Source of the DNA: Bacteroidia bacterium
GTDB taxonomy: Bacteria; Bacteroidota; Bacteroidia; 2-12-FULL-35-15
NCBI GenBank assembly: GCA_020051175.1
Contig: JAGVJJ010000072.1
Location: 1-47,915 of the forward strand
Direction of reading: 5' to 3'
Length of the DNA stretch: 47,915 bases
Positions 1 through 7,785 of this stretch are shown piece by piece. The position numbers and the translations under genes were made by a program. The stretch's first letter is position 1, and every line of letters begins with the position of its first letter. The notes under the pieces were generated by a model. That model ran no database searches and was not told the origin of the DNA. It saw only the letters and a list, made by a program, of their open reading frames with translations.

Positions 1-190
1 CAATAACCAATAACCAATAACCAATAACCAATAACCAATAACCAATAACCAATAACCAATAACCAATAACCAATAACCAATAACCAATAACCAATAACCC
101 AATAACCCAATAACCAATAACCAATAACCAATAACCCAATAACCAATAACCAATAACCAATAACCCAATAACCCAATAACTCATAACTCA
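1..190. repeat. Heptanucleotide tandem array (CAATAAC)n
   Basis: The first 180 bases are about 25 head-to-tail copies of CAATAAC; roughly five copies carry one extra C, giving 8-nt units. The array then decays through TCATAAC and TCAAAAA straight into the ATG at 195. Each 7-nt unit contains TAA, so no frame can read through. It resembles the short tandemly repeated heptanucleotides known from filamentous cyanobacteria, but there is no sign of function beyond its position next to the start codon. The array runs off the left edge, so its true length is unknown. Confidence 0.97.
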
Positions 191-194
191 AAAA

Positions 195-485
195 ATGAGC
201 AAACACAATCAACATACAATGAAGGAGGCAATAGAGATGCTGCTAAAAGCCTACCGGCTTGACGACCGGCTGGCTGAAAAGCGACTGATAGCTTCCTGGG
301 AAGAAGTGATGGGCAAGATGATTGCAAAACATACCACAGACATTGCTATTCGCAACCAGCAGCTATTTGTAACGCTTGATTCTGCAGCTCTTAGGAATGA
401 GCTTTCTCTGGCCAAAAGCAAAATTGTTAAAATGATGAACGATGCGGCAGGACGAACAGTTATAACAGAAATTGTTTTAAAATAA
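195..485 (+). CDS. DUF721 (DciA-like) protein
   Basis: A 96-residue basic protein with the DUF721 pattern: an N-terminal helix (MKEAIEMLLKAYRLDDRL), the W-E-V-G block (SWEEVMGKMIAKHT), then a beta hairpin ending in L-R-N-E-L and a helix. DUF721 is the core domain of DciA, the ancestral DnaB helicase loader; Bacteroidota carry this short single-domain form, often near replication genes. A role in replication is inferred from family only. The start could be ATG 195 or the in-frame ATG at 219, where the conserved domain begins. No Shine-Dalgarno site is visible, as usual for the phylum, and the upstream region is entirely the heptamer array, so its promoter lies in or beyond that array. Only 9 nt separate it from the next gene. 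Confidence 0.8.
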   Translation: MSKHNQHTMKEAIEMLLKAYRLDDRLAEKRLIASWEEVMGKMIAKHTTDIAIRNQQLFVTLDSAALRNELSLAKSKIVKMMNDAAGRTVITEIVLK

Positions 486-494
486 AAATTCAGA

Positions 495-1895
495 ATGGTA
501 AAAAAAATTAAGTTTACATTCCTGTTTTTCTCACTTGTGGCACTTGCCTTAGTGGTATTTTCATTCAAACCTGCACCCGAACCTACGGATGCTGAAACGA
601 TAAAAAGAATTTTTAATGAAGCCCTAACCAATGGTACAAGCTATTCCAATTTGGATTATCTGACCAATAAAATTGGTGCCCGCTTGTCTGGTTCTATGAA
701 CTCGCTAAAAGCCGTTCAGTGGGCTTTTCAGGCAATGAAGGATGCCGGTGCCGATTCGGTCTACCTGCAGGAATGCATGGTTCCGCACTGGGAACGGGGT
801 GACAAGGAAAACGCTAAAATGATTTTTGATGGGGGAAAAACTGCAATCCAGGTTTCTATTTGTGCTCTGGGAGGATCCGTTGCAACCCCTGCCGATGGAC
901 TTATTGCTGAAATAATTGAAGTGAAGAGCTTTGAAGAGCTTTCAAAATTAGGCAAAGAGAAGGTGGCAGGCAAAATTGTTTTTTTTAACAGCCCTATGAA
1001 TCCAAATCACCTTGAAACATTTGATGCTTATGGTGAAGCTGTTAAGTACCGCTGGGCGGGAGCTTCCGAAGCTGTTAAATATGGTGCGGTTGGCGTGGTG
1101 GTGCGCTCCTGCTCGCTTAAAGAAGACGATTATCCGCACACTGGTGTGATGGGCTATAAAGATACCCTTCACAAAATTCCGGCATGTGCCATCAGTACCA
1201 AAGGTGCGCGTATATTGAGCGAAAATATCAAAGCCAATAAAAACCTTGAGTTTTATTTTCACATGAACTGCAAAACGCTTCCGGATGAGATTTCTTACAA
1301 TGTTGTAGGAGAAATATATGGTAGTAATAAATCCGATGAATACGTTATTGTTGGAGGCCACCTTGATTCCTGGGACCTTGGCACCGGTGCCCATGACGAT
1401 GGAGCAGGAGTGGTGCAGAGCATTGAAGTGCTGCGCATTTTCAAAGCACTGAAATTAAAGCCTAAATGCAACATACGTGCTGTGGCCTTTATGAATGAGG
1501 AAAACGGTGGCCGTGGTGGCGAAAAATACGCAGAATGGGCCAAAATAAATAAAGAAAAGCACCTGGCTGCTATTGAGTCAGATGCAGGGGGATTTACACC
1601 ACGCGGTTTCAGCAGTGAGGTAACACCCACGCAAAAAGAAAAGCTCAAAAGCTGGAAGCCATTGTTTGAGCCATATGGCATCCATAATTTCGATCGCGAT
1701 GGTAGCGGTGCGGATCTTAAAAAGTTGCAGGAAACAGGAGTACCTTGCCTGGAGCTAATGCCCGATTCACAGCGTTATTTTGATTATCATCATGCTTCAA
1801 CCGATGTGTTTTCAACCGTGAATAAACGTGAGCTTGAACTGGGTGGTGCAGCTATGGCTGCATTGGTGTGGATGATTGCTACGCATGGGTTGTAG
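495..1895 (+). CDS. Secreted M28 family zinc peptidase (carboxypeptidase Q-like)
   Basis: A 466-residue exopeptidase. Residues 1-23 form a signal peptide (KKIK, then a hydrophobic core), so it acts in the periplasm or outside. A protease-associated (PA) insert occupies about residues 120-270. The co-catalytic two-zinc M28 core follows: H289-L-D291, the bridging D301 in AHDDGAG, the general base and ligand pair E335-E336 in NEENGG, D363 in ESDAGG and the final His in YHHASTD (residues 431-437). All expected ligands are present, so it should be active. This architecture matches plasma glutamate carboxypeptidase/carboxypeptidase Q-type M28 enzymes, which trim peptides or dipeptides. It lies 9 nt downstream of the DUF721 gene and may be cotranscribed. 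A link to the nearby cyanophycin genes, such as cleaving Asp-Arg dipeptides, is possible but speculative because this enzyme is exported. Confidence 0.9.
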   Translation: MVKKIKFTFLFFSLVALALVVFSFKPAPEPTDAETIKRIFNEALTNGTSYSNLDYLTNKIGARLSGSMNSLKAVQWAFQAMKDAGADSVYLQECMVPHWERGDKENAKMIFDGGKTAIQVSICALGGSVATPADGLIAEIIEVKSFEELSKLGKEKVAGKIVFFNSPMNPNHLETFDAYGEAVKYRWAGASEAVKYGAVGVVVRSCSLKEDDYPHTGVMGYKDTLHKIPACAISTKGARILSENIKANKNLEFYFHMNCKTLPDEISYNVVGEIYGSNKSDEYVIVGGHLDSWDLGTGAHDDGAGVVQSIEVLRIFKALKLKPKCNIRAVAFMNEENGGRGGEKYAEWAKINKEKHLAAIESDAGGFTPRGFSSEVTPTQKEKLKSWKPLFEPYGIHNFDRDGSGADLKKLQETGVPCLELMPDSQRYFDYHHASTDVFSTVNKRELELGGAAMAALVWMIATHGL

Positions 1896-1966
1896 AGCTC
1901 TGCTATGAAATATTATGCCTAAAGGCACAAAGGCTCTGTGTTTCACAATACAGCGGTGTATGATAG

Positions 1967-2114
1967 CGGTACGCTGCACCTTCAAAACAATCGCTCACTA
2001 AACCTCTACAAATATTTTGCGGCTCTGCCACTGTATGGGTGCAAAACGATAGCGGCAGAGCCGCGCAACATTTGTAGAATAAGATAAATACAAATAATAA
2101 GGTGCAGCGCACCG
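1967..2114. repeat. Nested imperfect palindrome (REP/MITE-like)
   Basis: The outer arms 1967-1982 (CGGTACGCTGCACCTT) and 2099-2114 are complementary at 15 of 16 positions. The inner arms 2006-2029 and 2054-2077 are complementary at 21 of 24, including a perfect 11-bp core GCGGCTCTGCC/GGCAGAGCCGC and flanks CTACAAAT/ATTTGTAG. The inner loop is 24 nt. The symmetry suggests a structured, non-coding repeat such as a REP/RAYT-type or MITE-like element. No transposase or RAYT gene is present in the window. Confidence 0.75.
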
Positions 2115-2189
2115 GAATATAATTAGCCTGTAATATTAGAGAAGCAAGCATGTAGGCCTTAGAGCTTTTGGGTCTTTGTGCAAAAAAAA

Positions 2190-2220
2190 TCCGTCAAAAC
2201 AGACGCTCTGCTTTGACGGA
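2190..2220 (-). terminator. Intrinsic terminator of cyanophycinase gene
   Basis: The arms TCCGTCAAA (2190-2198) and TTTGACGGA (2212-2220) pair perfectly, and an inner CAGA/TCTG stem closes a 3-nt loop. On the minus strand the hairpin is followed directly by eight T residues (the A run 2182-2189 on the plus strand), so it is oriented to end the minus-strand cphB transcript, 70 nt past its stop. Confidence 0.85.
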
Positions 2221-2226
2221 TAAATT

Positions 2227-2262
2227 CTTAGTGAAACTTAGTGTTCTTTGTGTCTTACTGGT
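2227..2262. repeat. Dispersed CTTAGTG-type repeat, copy A
   Basis: The block contains CTTAGTG, then CTTAGTGTTCTTTGTG and TCTTACTGGT. It is related to the right arm of the palindrome at 41062-41138, which reads CTTAGTG, CTTCGTG, CTTAGTG, CTTAGTGGT. Similar strings occur between genes in many Bacteroidota; their function is not known. Confidence 0.6.
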
Positions 2263-2290
2263 AAGTCTTTTATAAGCGCTTTATACCAGT

Positions 2291-3166
2291 CTATTTCAAT
2301 TCTGTTTCCTTCACACCTGCAAAAAACTTACGTTCTTTCACGTAATAAAAATTGCCTTTCGCCATTACATGGACCACCAGGTTTTCAATGGAAATAGGAG
2401 AACCATCCGTAAGATCTGCTATATTTGAGTGGCGTATATTGTGCCCGTCAAAAATCAGGATAAGTCCGGAGCCTATCGCTTCCATTTTATTGCCTTCTTT
2501 TATAACAACCCCCGTATCTTCACCAAGGCCAATACCAATGCAACCGGGGTTGCTTGCTACCGCCTGGGACAAACGCCCAAAACGTCCGCGTGTTACAAAG
2601 TGAGAGTCTATAATTACATCTTTAATAAATGCAAGGCCGGTAGTGATTTTTACTTCGCCTTTTAAAAGGGCATGTGTACTGCTACCGTGGTATATCATTG
2701 TGTTGCTCATGGCCATCGCCCCTGCGCTGGTACCAGCAATCACAAAATTCTCATTATAATAGCGGTCGGTAATAACTTTCAGTATTTCGGTGCCTCCGAA
2801 AATAACACTCAACCGTAACTGGTTACCTCCGGTAAACATTACCCCGTCTGCCTTCTTAATACGTTCGATATATTCTTGTTTGAGAGCATCCTCGCGGGTT
2901 TTAATATGGATAACACCAATGTTTTTACACCCAAGCTTTCCAAACGACTGAACATAATTTTCCCCTACTTCCTCCGGGATCTGAGAAGCTGTAGTAATAA
3001 CTTCCACAACAGAATCCACACCTCTCATTTCCGATAAAATCCGTTTTAAAATCCCGAACTCAAAAAAGATAAGGTGTTCTTTCTGAATAAAATTAGGATC
3101 CATCCCAGTTCCTTTGTCTTCACTACCGCCTATCGATATTAATTTTCCCTTTGGAGCTTCCATCAA
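2291..3166 (-). CDS. cphB: Cyanophycinase (peptidase S51)
   Basis: A 291-residue cytoplasmic serine exopeptidase of family S51 that degrades cyanophycin (multi-L-arginyl-poly-L-aspartate) to beta-Asp-Arg dipeptides. The nucleophile elbow is GTSAGA with Ser147; the FTGGNQ motif (residues 111-116) and the conserved DSHFVTRGR segment, which supplies active-site and substrate-binding residues, are present. The N terminus KGKLISIGGSEDKG is typical of the family, and the length is close to the usual 270-300. It has no signal peptide, so it is an intracellular enzyme. It is divergent from cphA across a 226-bp spacer and has its own terminator at 2190-2220. A CphB/CphA pair gives a complete storage cycle. 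The start at 3166 gives MMEAP; the second Met is equally possible. Confidence 0.93.
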   Translation of the reverse strand: MMEAPKGKLISIGGSEDKGTGMDPNFIQKEHLIFFEFGILKRILSEMRGVDSVVEVITTASQIPEEVGENYVQSFGKLGCKNIGVIHIKTREDALKQEYIERIKKADGVMFTGGNQLRLSVIFGGTEILKVITDRYYNENFVIAGTSAGAMAMSNTMIYHGSSTHALLKGEVKITTGLAFIKDVIIDSHFVTRGRFGRLSQAVASNPGCIGIGLGEDTGVVIKEGNKMEAIGSGLILIFDGHNIRHSNIADLTDGSPISIENLVVHVMAKGNFYYVKERKFFAGVKETELK

Positions 3167-3226
3167 ACGTGTTATTATAGTAAATCATTCAAGCTGTTGA
3201 AGGAACAATAACAATTTTCCAATCAG

Positions 3227-3234
3227 CAAACTTA
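3227..3234 (-). promoter_or_regulatory. Putative -7 element for cphB
   Basis: On the minus strand this reads TAAGTTTG, an exact match to the Bacteroidota -7 consensus TAnnTTTG, about 60 nt before the cphB start. No clear -33 TTG was found at 17-19 nt spacing, so support is limited. Confidence 0.35.
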
Positions 3235-3392
3235 ACTTTATTAAAAAAAATTACCAGCCTTAATACAGGGTGTAAAATTAACGTAATCATTGCAATTATG
3301 TAATGATAATTTTTTCTTTATAAAAATGTTTTGAACAATTTTGTGCAACTTTAAGAGGATAATGAGTATCTTGAAAAAAATTGACCGGATTT

Positions 3393-6008
3393 ATGAAGAT
3401 AATTGAGATAAAAGTGATGAGAGGGCCAAATTATTGGTCTATAAGAAGAAAAAAGCTGATTGTGATGAAGCTGGACCTGGAGCGCCTCGAGGAATTCCCT
3501 ACCAATAAAATTGAGGGTTTCAGTGAACGTATCCAGCTGATGTTCCCAACTATGATAGAGCACCGCTGTTCAGAGAATACTGCCGGGGGCTTTTTCCTGA
3601 GGGTGAGGGAAGGTACCTGGATGGGGCACGTGATAGAGCATATTGCACTTGAAATACAATCGCTTGCCGGTATGGAATGCGGATATGGCCGCACCCGCAG
3701 CACAGGAAAAACTGGTGTTTACAATGTTGTATTTTCTTATACCGAAGAAAAAGTGGGTGTATATGCCGCCAAAGCTGCTGTTCGTATTGCCGAAGCGCTT
3801 ATTGACGGTGAAAAGTACGATTTGGAGCACGATATACAAACCATGCGCGAAATACGTGAACAGGAACGTTTTGGGCCCAGTACAGGCTCTATTATTGATG
3901 AGGCTATTGCACGAGATATTCCATTTATCCGCCTTAATAGTGAGTCCATGGTGCAGCTGGGTTATGGAAAGAACCAGGTGCGTTTCAGGGCTACTATGAC
4001 GGATCGTACCAGCTCCATTGCTGTTGACCTGGCAAGCAATAAGGATGAAACCAAACGCATGCTGGAAGGCGCGGCAATACCTGTTGCCAAAGGTGTTTGC
4101 ATTTCCCGCTTTGACGACCTTGCAGATGCCGTTAAATCAATCGGTTTTCCACTGGTATTTAAGCCGCTGGATGGCAATCATGGCAAAGGCGCATCCATCA
4201 ATGTGAAAACAATGGAAGAGGCCGAAGCAGCTTACGATCATGCTAAAAAATACTCCCGAAGGATCATTATTGAAAAGTTCATTACCGGCTTCGATTTCAG
4301 GATTCTCGTAATCAATCACAAGTTCATTGCTGCAGCATTGCGCGAACCTGCACATGTAATAGGGGATGGGGTTTCCACCATTCAGCAGCTCATAGATACC
4401 GAAAATAAAGATCCGCGCAGGGGGTATGGACATGAAAATGTACTTACCGAAATCAGCATTGATAAAGAAACGCACGATCAATTAACTAAAAGAAACTTTA
4501 CCCTTGAAACGGTATTGCCGGAAGGAGAGCGCTGCTACCTGAAGGGGACCGCAAATCTTAGCACTGGCGGTACTTCTACGGATGTTACCGATTTGGTACA
4601 TCCTCATAATATTTTTATTTGCGAGCGTATTTCACGGGTAATCGGGCTGGATATCTGTGGTATAGATATTATGGCAACCAACCTGAGCGAACCATTGGAA
4701 AACACCGGTGGCGTTGTACTTGAAGTAAATGCCGCTCCGGGCTTCAGGATGCACCTGGCCCCGGCAAAAGGCCTGCCGCGCAATGTAGCTGCTCCGGTAA
4801 TTGATATGCTTTACCCTCCGGGTAAAACTTGCCGCATACCTATTATAGCTATTACCGGAACAAATGGTAAAACCACCACCACAAGGCTTATTGCACACAT
4901 AGTGAAAAACAACAGGTTTCGTGTGGGTTATACCACTTCAGATGGTATCTATGTTGGTAACTCCATGCTTACAAAAGGCGACACTACAGGTCCTGTAAGT
5001 GCCGAGTTCATTCTGAAGGATCCTACTGTTGAATTTGCAGTGCTGGAAACAGCACGTGGGGGCATTTTACGTGCCGGCCTGGGTTTCAGCAGGTGTGATG
5101 TGGCTGTTGTTACGAACGTGCAGGCCGACCACATGGGCTTGTCAGATATCAATACATTGGAAGAAATGGCCAAAGTAAAAGGTGTAATTGTTGAAAGCGT
5201 AAAGCGTGATGGTTATGCCGTTCTCAATGCCGATAACAAACACTGTGTAAACATTGGCCGGAATGCAAGCTGCAATGTGGCCTATTTCAGCATGGATGAA
5301 AACAATCCTGTAATTGTAGAGCATTGCCGCAAAGGTGGTATTGCCGCCATTTATGAAAACGGCTACATTACTATAAAAAAGGGCGATTGGAAATTCAGGA
5401 TAGAAAAGGCGAGCCATGTCCCGCTTACTTTTGGCGGAACTGTTACTTTTATGATTCAGAATGTATTGGCTGCTTCCCTGGCAGCTTACGTGTATGGCTT
5501 TAAAATAGAAGATATTCAGACCCCACTGGAAACGTTTATCCCTTCACCGGCACAAACACCGGGCAGAATGAACATATTCAACTTTAAGGAGTTTAAAGTG
5601 ATGATTGATTTTGCGCATAATCCCGATGGGTTTAACGGTATTAAGGAATTTTTGTCAACCATTGATTCATCCGATAAAATTGGCATTATTACCGGAACTG
5701 GCGACAGGCGCGATGAAGACATACGTGAATTAGGCAAAATATCAGCACAAATGTTTAACCATATTATCATCAGGCAGGATAAATTTCTCAGGGGCCGTCA
5801 GGCCGATGAAATTGTAGACCTGTTGGTGGAAGGGATAAAGTCAGTAAATCCCAATCAATCGTATGAATACATTCCTAAGGAAATAGATGCTCTGAAACAT
5901 GCTTTTTCATTGGCGAAGCCGGGAACCTTCATTACTGCATTGAGTGATGTGATTGATAATGCACTTGAAGTAGTACAATCCTATCAGGATAAGGAAAGGG
6001 GACGATAA
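3393..6008 (+). CDS. cphA: Cyanophycin synthetase
   Basis: An enzyme of about 871 residues that polymerises aspartate and arginine into cyanophycin using ATP. The order is a CphA N-terminal domain starting MKIIEIKVMRGPNYWS, an ATP-grasp domain (about 220-480, with the phosphate-binding stretch KPLDGNHGKG at 257-266) that adds Asp to the backbone, and a Mur-ligase-like domain with P-loop GTNGKTTTT (Lys493) that adds Arg. The length matches cyanobacterial CphA1 (about 870), and both active sites look intact. I chose ATG 3393 because the family N terminus begins exactly there; an upstream TTG at 3381 adds only four residues. It is divergent from cphB, and a lipoprotein gene follows after 15 nt. 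A stand-alone cphA/cphB pair in a heterotroph suggests nitrogen and carbon storage. Confidence 0.95.
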   Translation: MKIIEIKVMRGPNYWSIRRKKLIVMKLDLERLEEFPTNKIEGFSERIQLMFPTMIEHRCSENTAGGFFLRVREGTWMGHVIEHIALEIQSLAGMECGYGRTRSTGKTGVYNVVFSYTEEKVGVYAAKAAVRIAEALIDGEKYDLEHDIQTMREIREQERFGPSTGSIIDEAIARDIPFIRLNSESMVQLGYGKNQVRFRATMTDRTSSIAVDLASNKDETKRMLEGAAIPVAKGVCISRFDDLADAVKSIGFPLVFKPLDGNHGKGASINVKTMEEAEAAYDHAKKYSRRIIIEKFITGFDFRILVINHKFIAAALREPAHVIGDGVSTIQQLIDTENKDPRRGYGHENVLTEISIDKETHDQLTKRNFTLETVLPEGERCYLKGTANLSTGGTSTDVTDLVHPHNIFICERISRVIGLDICGIDIMATNLSEPLENTGGVVLEVNAAPGFRMHLAPAKGLPRNVAAPVIDMLYPPGKTCRIPIIAITGTNGKTTTTRLIAHIVKNNRFRVGYTTSDGIYVGNSMLTKGDTTGPVSAEFILKDPTVEFAVLETARGGILRAGLGFSRCDVAVVTNVQADHMGLSDINTLEEMAKVKGVIVESVKRDGYAVLNADNKHCVNIGRNASCNVAYFSMDENNPVIVEHCRKGGIAAIYENGYITIKKGDWKFRIEKASHVPLTFGGTVTFMIQNVLAASLAAYVYGFKIEDIQTPLETFIPSPAQTPGRMNIFNFKEFKVMIDFAHNPDGFNGIKEFLSTIDSSDKIGIITGTGDRRDEDIRELGKISAQMFNHIIIRQDKFLRGRQADEIVDLLVEGIKSVNPNQSYEYIPKEIDALKHAFSLAKPGTFITALSDVIDNALEVVQSYQDKERGR

Positions 6009-6023
6009 TTAAAACGGAACAAA

Positions 6024-6515
6024 ATGAAAAAAATAGTTTTTGTGCTTGGTACATGTGTGTTGCTGTTCAACAGCTGCAACAACCCGGAACAGGAAATAAA
6101 AAAAACAGTGGTTTCCTTTTATAAGGACGTTTATACCCCCAAAGGGAAGAATTACTTGTCCAAAGAATTATTGGTATTACTCGATAGTGTTGATGCCAGG
6201 GAAACGCGCGAAGCGGAAATTATAAAGAACAGTGAATACCCTGAAGACAAGCCCTTGATGATAGAGGGGGACATTTATACGAGTTTATATGAAGGACAGG
6301 ATTCGGCAAAAATAATTGAAACAAAAATTGAAGGTAAAAAAGCAGTGGTCACTGTTGAGTTTGTGAACACTCATTTTGATAATATTACCTGGCGTGATGA
6401 AGTACAGCTTATAAACGAGAACGGCTGGAAAATTGATGATGTAATTTTTAAAGGAAACAATAGCTCCTATAAAGGGACAAAAGACTTATTGCTGGGCTTT
6501 GTTAAGACGGAGTAA
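6024..6515 (+). CDS. Small lipoprotein (DUF3828-like)
   Basis: A 163-residue protein with a lipoprotein signal peptide: MKKIVF, a hydrophobic core, then LLFNSC with lipid-attachment Cys18. The mature part begins with a helix of the form VVSFYKDVY and is rich in acidic residues, ending in a beta-strand sequence (VQLINENGWKIDDVIFKG) typical of NTF2/DUF3828-like cystatin-fold lipoproteins of Bacteroidota. Assignment to DUF3828 is tentative. It starts 15 nt after cphA and is probably read from the same transcript. A link with cyanophycin is not obvious, since the protein faces the periplasm. Confidence 0.75.
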   Translation: MKKIVFVLGTCVLLFNSCNNPEQEIKKTVVSFYKDVYTPKGKNYLSKELLVLLDSVDARETREAEIIKNSEYPEDKPLMIEGDIYTSLYEGQDSAKIIETKIEGKKAVVTVEFVNTHFDNITWRDEVQLINENGWKIDDVIFKGNNSSYKGTKDLLLGFVKTE

Positions 6516-6570
6516 TGCTTCTTAAATTAGCTTTTAGAGGTATGGATTTTTAATTGTACAGTAAACAGCT

Positions 6571-6578
6571 TATTTTTG
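6571..6578 (+). promoter_or_regulatory. Putative -7 element TATTTTTG
   Basis: An exact TAnnTTTG match 56 nt after the lipoprotein stop. It overlaps the first possible TTG start (6576) of the next gene. If it is used, transcription begins near 6583 and translation must start further in, for example at TTG 6597. Confidence 0.4.
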
Positions 6579-7319
6579 TATACAAACAAAAGGACTTTGC
6601 AAAGAAGCATTAAATATATTTTCTGTTTTTTTCTGGCTTTAAACTCATTTGTTTCAAAAGCCCAGGAAGATGCCCTTGATACGCTTGCGATTGAAGTTGA
6701 AGAGGATGCTATCATGCCACGTCAGCGAAAATTCTACCAGTTTACGCCCCGCTTGTCGTTTACGGTACCTCATCCAATGGGCAATGCGGCCTTTAAGAAA
6801 ACGTTTGTTGGTATTTATGAGGCCAATGCAGGGCTAAACCTTATGTTTTACAGGGGCTTTTATGCCGGTGCTACATTTAAAAACGGTTTGCTGAAAGTAA
6901 CAGAAAAGAAAATCCGTGATTACAATGCCGGGATGACGGTTAACAGCGCTGCCGCTAAAGTAGGTGTTGATTTTTACTTAAACGAAAAAAATACGGTTAT
7001 GGTTTCTGCAGCGGTTTCGGCCGGACAAAATTCGACCAGATTCACCTCTCTGGTTTGTAAAGACCCAGGTGGTAGCCCTGCTATAACTAGTTATAAATCA
7101 TTTTATTACGAGCCCGAGGCCACTCTTTTTCTTTTTGTAGAAGAAAATTTTGCACTGGGTATTACTTCCACCTATTCCGTCATAAAACGCACTTTCGACC
7201 CCTATGAGCTCTGCTTTGACGATTGGGCGGCATACGGTAAGGAGAACTCCGGTCCAACCCGTTATATCAGTTTTGGATTTGGCTTTTATTATGGCTTCTC
7301 TATGCGCAAAAGCAATTAA
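6576..7319 (+). CDS. Exported hypothetical protein, probable outer-membrane beta-barrel
   Basis: A 247-residue protein of unknown function. The N terminus (QRSIKYIFCFFLALNSFVSKAQ) is a clear signal peptide ending at an AQ cleavage site. The rest has alternating aromatic and polar residues and glycine-rich strands (GFYAGATFKNGLL, YISFGFGFYYGFSMR) that end with a terminal aromatic strand, as in small outer-membrane beta-barrels. No ATG lies near the start: TTG 6576 or TTG 6597 must be used, and an overlapping promoter-like element favours 6597. Its stop overlaps the next start (TAATG), implying translational coupling with the GreA-like gene. Confidence 0.65.
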   Translation: MYTNKRTLQRSIKYIFCFFLALNSFVSKAQEDALDTLAIEVEEDAIMPRQRKFYQFTPRLSFTVPHPMGNAAFKKTFVGIYEANAGLNLMFYRGFYAGATFKNGLLKVTEKKIRDYNAGMTVNSAAAKVGVDFYLNEKNTVMVSAAVSAGQNSTRFTSLVCKDPGGSPAITSYKSFYYEPEATLFLFVEENFALGITSTYSVIKRTFDPYELCFDDWAAYGKENSGPTRYISFGFGFYYGFSMRKSN

Positions 7320-7780
7320 TGGCTTCAAATCCCCTTTTAAAATCACTATTGTGTAACAAGTGTGAACAGTATATAGCGCAACGCCTTGCTACTGTTCAGG
7401 CTGCAATTTCTGCTGCTGCTGAATCCGGCAATGATGAAACCAAAAGCAGTGCAGGGGATAAGCACGAAACAGGTAGAGCCATGATGCAGCTGGAACAGGA
7501 AAAAAACAGCCGCCAGCTGAATGAAGTAATGGAATTGCAAAAGCTGTTGAATAAAATCAACCCGTCTCAAAATGCTGCTGTTGTTGAACCCGGCAGCCTG
7601 GTATTTACTGATAAAGGAACTTTCTATATTGCAATAAGCGCAGGTAAGTTAACGATAGATAAGAATGTTTATTTTGCCATTTCCCCCACATCGCCAATTG
7701 CTGTGAAATTAATGGGTTTGAAAGTGAATGATGGGATGGAGTTTAATGGGGTGAAGTATTTGATTAAGGAAATAATTTAG
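7319..7780 (+). CDS. GreA/GreB C-terminal-like protein
   Basis: A 153-residue protein with an N-terminal helical, coiled-coil-prone half containing the family block SSAGDKHETGRAMMQLEQEK, and a C-terminal FKBP-like half with SPTSPIAVKLMGLKVNDGM, which matches the SPIG.AL.G...GD pattern of transcript cleavage factor GreA. Such Bacteroidota proteins are often mislabelled 3-oxoacyl-ACP synthase. The acidic tip residues of true Gre factors cannot be placed with confidence, so it may bind RNA polymerase without cleavage activity. Its ATG overlaps the upstream TAA by one base, which ties its expression to the barrel-like protein, an odd pairing of envelope and transcription-type genes. Confidence 0.7.
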   Translation: MASNPLLKSLLCNKCEQYIAQRLATVQAAISAAAESGNDETKSSAGDKHETGRAMMQLEQEKNSRQLNEVMELQKLLNKINPSQNAAVVEPGSLVFTDKGTFYIAISAGKLTIDKNVYFAISPTSPIAVKLMGLKVNDGMEFNGVKYLIKEII

Positions 7781-7785
7781 GCTCG

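Larger units (their letters stand above)
1896..2290. other. Gene-free convergent gap rich in palindromes
   Basis: This 395-bp stretch between the converging M28 peptidase and cyanophycinase genes has no credible gene. It holds a nested palindrome (1967-2114), a factor-independent terminator (2190-2220) and a copy of the CTTAGTG-type dispersed repeat (2227-2262). The segments CACAAAG near 1924 and CTTTGTG near 2174 are also complementary, which suggests that most of the gap is palindromic element or its remains. Confidence 0.8.

Noticed and set aside
1..190. CRISPR-like repeat array
   Set aside because: The 7-nt units have no spacers; it is a simple tandem repeat.
948..1394. Minus-strand frame of 148 codons in the M28 gene
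   Set aside because: Antisense to a well-supported peptidase with intact catalytic motifs.
1903..2151. Minus-strand frame of 82 codons
   Set aside because: It is carried by the palindromic element and its protein has low-complexity, cysteine-rich content without a recognisable domain.
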